From Barnesiella sp. (GTDB lineage: Bacteria > Bacteroidota > Bacteroidia > Bacteroidales > Muribaculaceae), in the NCBI GenBank assembly GCA_014801065.1, contig JAAVEX010000071.1:13053-20226 (forward strand): DNA of 7,174 nucleotides, given 5' to 3'. Of this stretch, positions 6,982 to 7,174 are shown piece by piece. How positions within the stretch are numbered: position 1 is the stretch's first letter; the number at the start of each line of letters is the position of its first letter. The notes beneath the pieces were generated by a model that was not told where the DNA came from, made no database searches, and saw nothing but the letters and a program-made list of their open reading frames with translations. Both the position numbers and the translations under genes were made by a program.

Positions 6982-7018
6982 AAAAAAAGAGGCTGCGCCT
7001 TCACATTGGCGCAGCCTC
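6982..7018 (-). terminator. Rho-independent terminator of the upstream secreted-protein gene
   Basis: On the minus strand a perfect 11-bp stem GAGGCTGCGCC / GGCGCAGCCTC (7018-7008 with 6999-6989) encloses an 8-nt loop (7007-7000) and is followed by seven T (6988-6982). It lies 21 nt past the stop of the partial gene at the right edge and just upstream of the operon promoter, separating the two transcription units. Confidence 0.88.
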
Positions 7019-7039
7019 ACACTCATATACTGTCAGTCA

Positions 7040-7174
7040 CTATTGAATAAACATCTTTTTGCCGTCGACAATATAGAAGCCCGGGAGCGGCTTTCCTATC
7101 ACTCGGCGACCAAAGAGGTCGTAGACACCCTTGCGTCCGGCGCCAATGCCATCGATATAGATATCTTCGATGCC
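7040..7174 (-). CDS. C-terminal fragment of a secreted protein with Por/type IX-like C-terminal tail
   Basis: Only the last 44 codons and the TAG stop (7042-7040) are present; the rest lies beyond the right edge. The fragment reads GIEDIYIDGI, then GVYDLFGRRVIGK, PLPGFYIVDGKK and MFIQ. This is the pattern of the short C-terminal tail common in secreted Bacteroidales proteins: a 'VYDLxGRRV' strand, a Pro/Gly turn, 'GxYIVxGKK', and a hydrophobic end. In T9SS species such tails direct export and surface anchoring; in gut Muribaculaceae-like species the same tail occurs on many large secreted proteins, and its use is less certain. The nature of the protein itself cannot be told. It belongs to a separate transcription unit, closed by the strong terminator downstream. 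Confidence 0.85.
   Translation of the reverse strand, partial: GIEDIYIDGIGAGRKGVYDLFGRRVIGKPLPGFYIVDGKKMFIQ

Noticed and set aside
6989..7018. Strong inverted repeat considered as a transposon end or attachment site
   Set aside because: It is followed by seven T on the minus strand, lies right after a stop codon, and has no direct repeats or integrase nearby; terminator explains it fully.
1..7174. Search for a Hanks-type Ser/Thr kinase, PASTA repeats, tRNA/rRNA, CRISPR arrays or insertion sequences
   Set aside because: No kinase glycine loop or HRD/DFG motifs, no PASTA repeats, no regularly spaced direct repeats, no transposase motifs and no RNA gene pattern were seen.

Overview
The window looks like a chromosomal segment from a Bacteroidales bacterium, probably of the Muribaculaceae type, though that finer placement is inference. 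Three things point there: the -7 box TATATTTG upstream of the main operon fits the Bacteroidetes TAnnTTTG promoter consensus, there are few Shine-Dalgarno sequences, and the right-hand partial gene ends in a Por/type IX-like C-terminal tail (GVYDLFGRRV ... GFYIVDGKK). Every gene I can support lies on the minus strand, so transcription runs from right to left.

From right to left: (1) 7040-7174, the 3' end of a secreted-protein gene, followed by a strong intrinsic terminator at 6982-7018. (2) A promoter at about 6942-6972. (3) A five-gene tail-to-head operon: a 345-aa FhaA-like protein (5816-6853), an overlooked 31-codon single-TM small ORF filling the gap (5720-5815), a membrane-anchored PP2C phosphatase (4542-5708), a 1405-aa natural fusion of a SEDS glycosyltransferase (RodA/FtsW type) with a class B penicillin-binding protein (328-4545), and the first 103 codons of a further gene that runs off the left edge (1-311). 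Junctions are tight: TAA directly followed by ATG, an 11-nt gap, a 4-bp ATGA overlap and a 16-nt gap.

The gene set and order closely mirror the actinobacterial fhaA-fhaB-pstP-rodA-pbpA-pknA-pknB locus, where Ser/Thr phosphorylation controls peptidoglycan synthesis. Here rodA and pbpA are one polypeptide that should polymerise glycan and crosslink it, carrying an extra roughly 265-residue N-terminal periplasmic module with an Ig-like beta-sandwich. The PP2C would remove phosphates in the cytoplasm and the FHA-type protein would be an adaptor, but its phosphothreonine-binding residues look degenerate. No Ser/Thr kinase is in the window; if the analogy holds it should lie to the left or elsewhere in the genome. 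The most novel items are the fused synthase with its periplasmic module, the unannotated membrane microprotein, and the actinobacterial-style regulatory locus in a Bacteroidales setting. All functional statements come from motif reading; nothing was searched.
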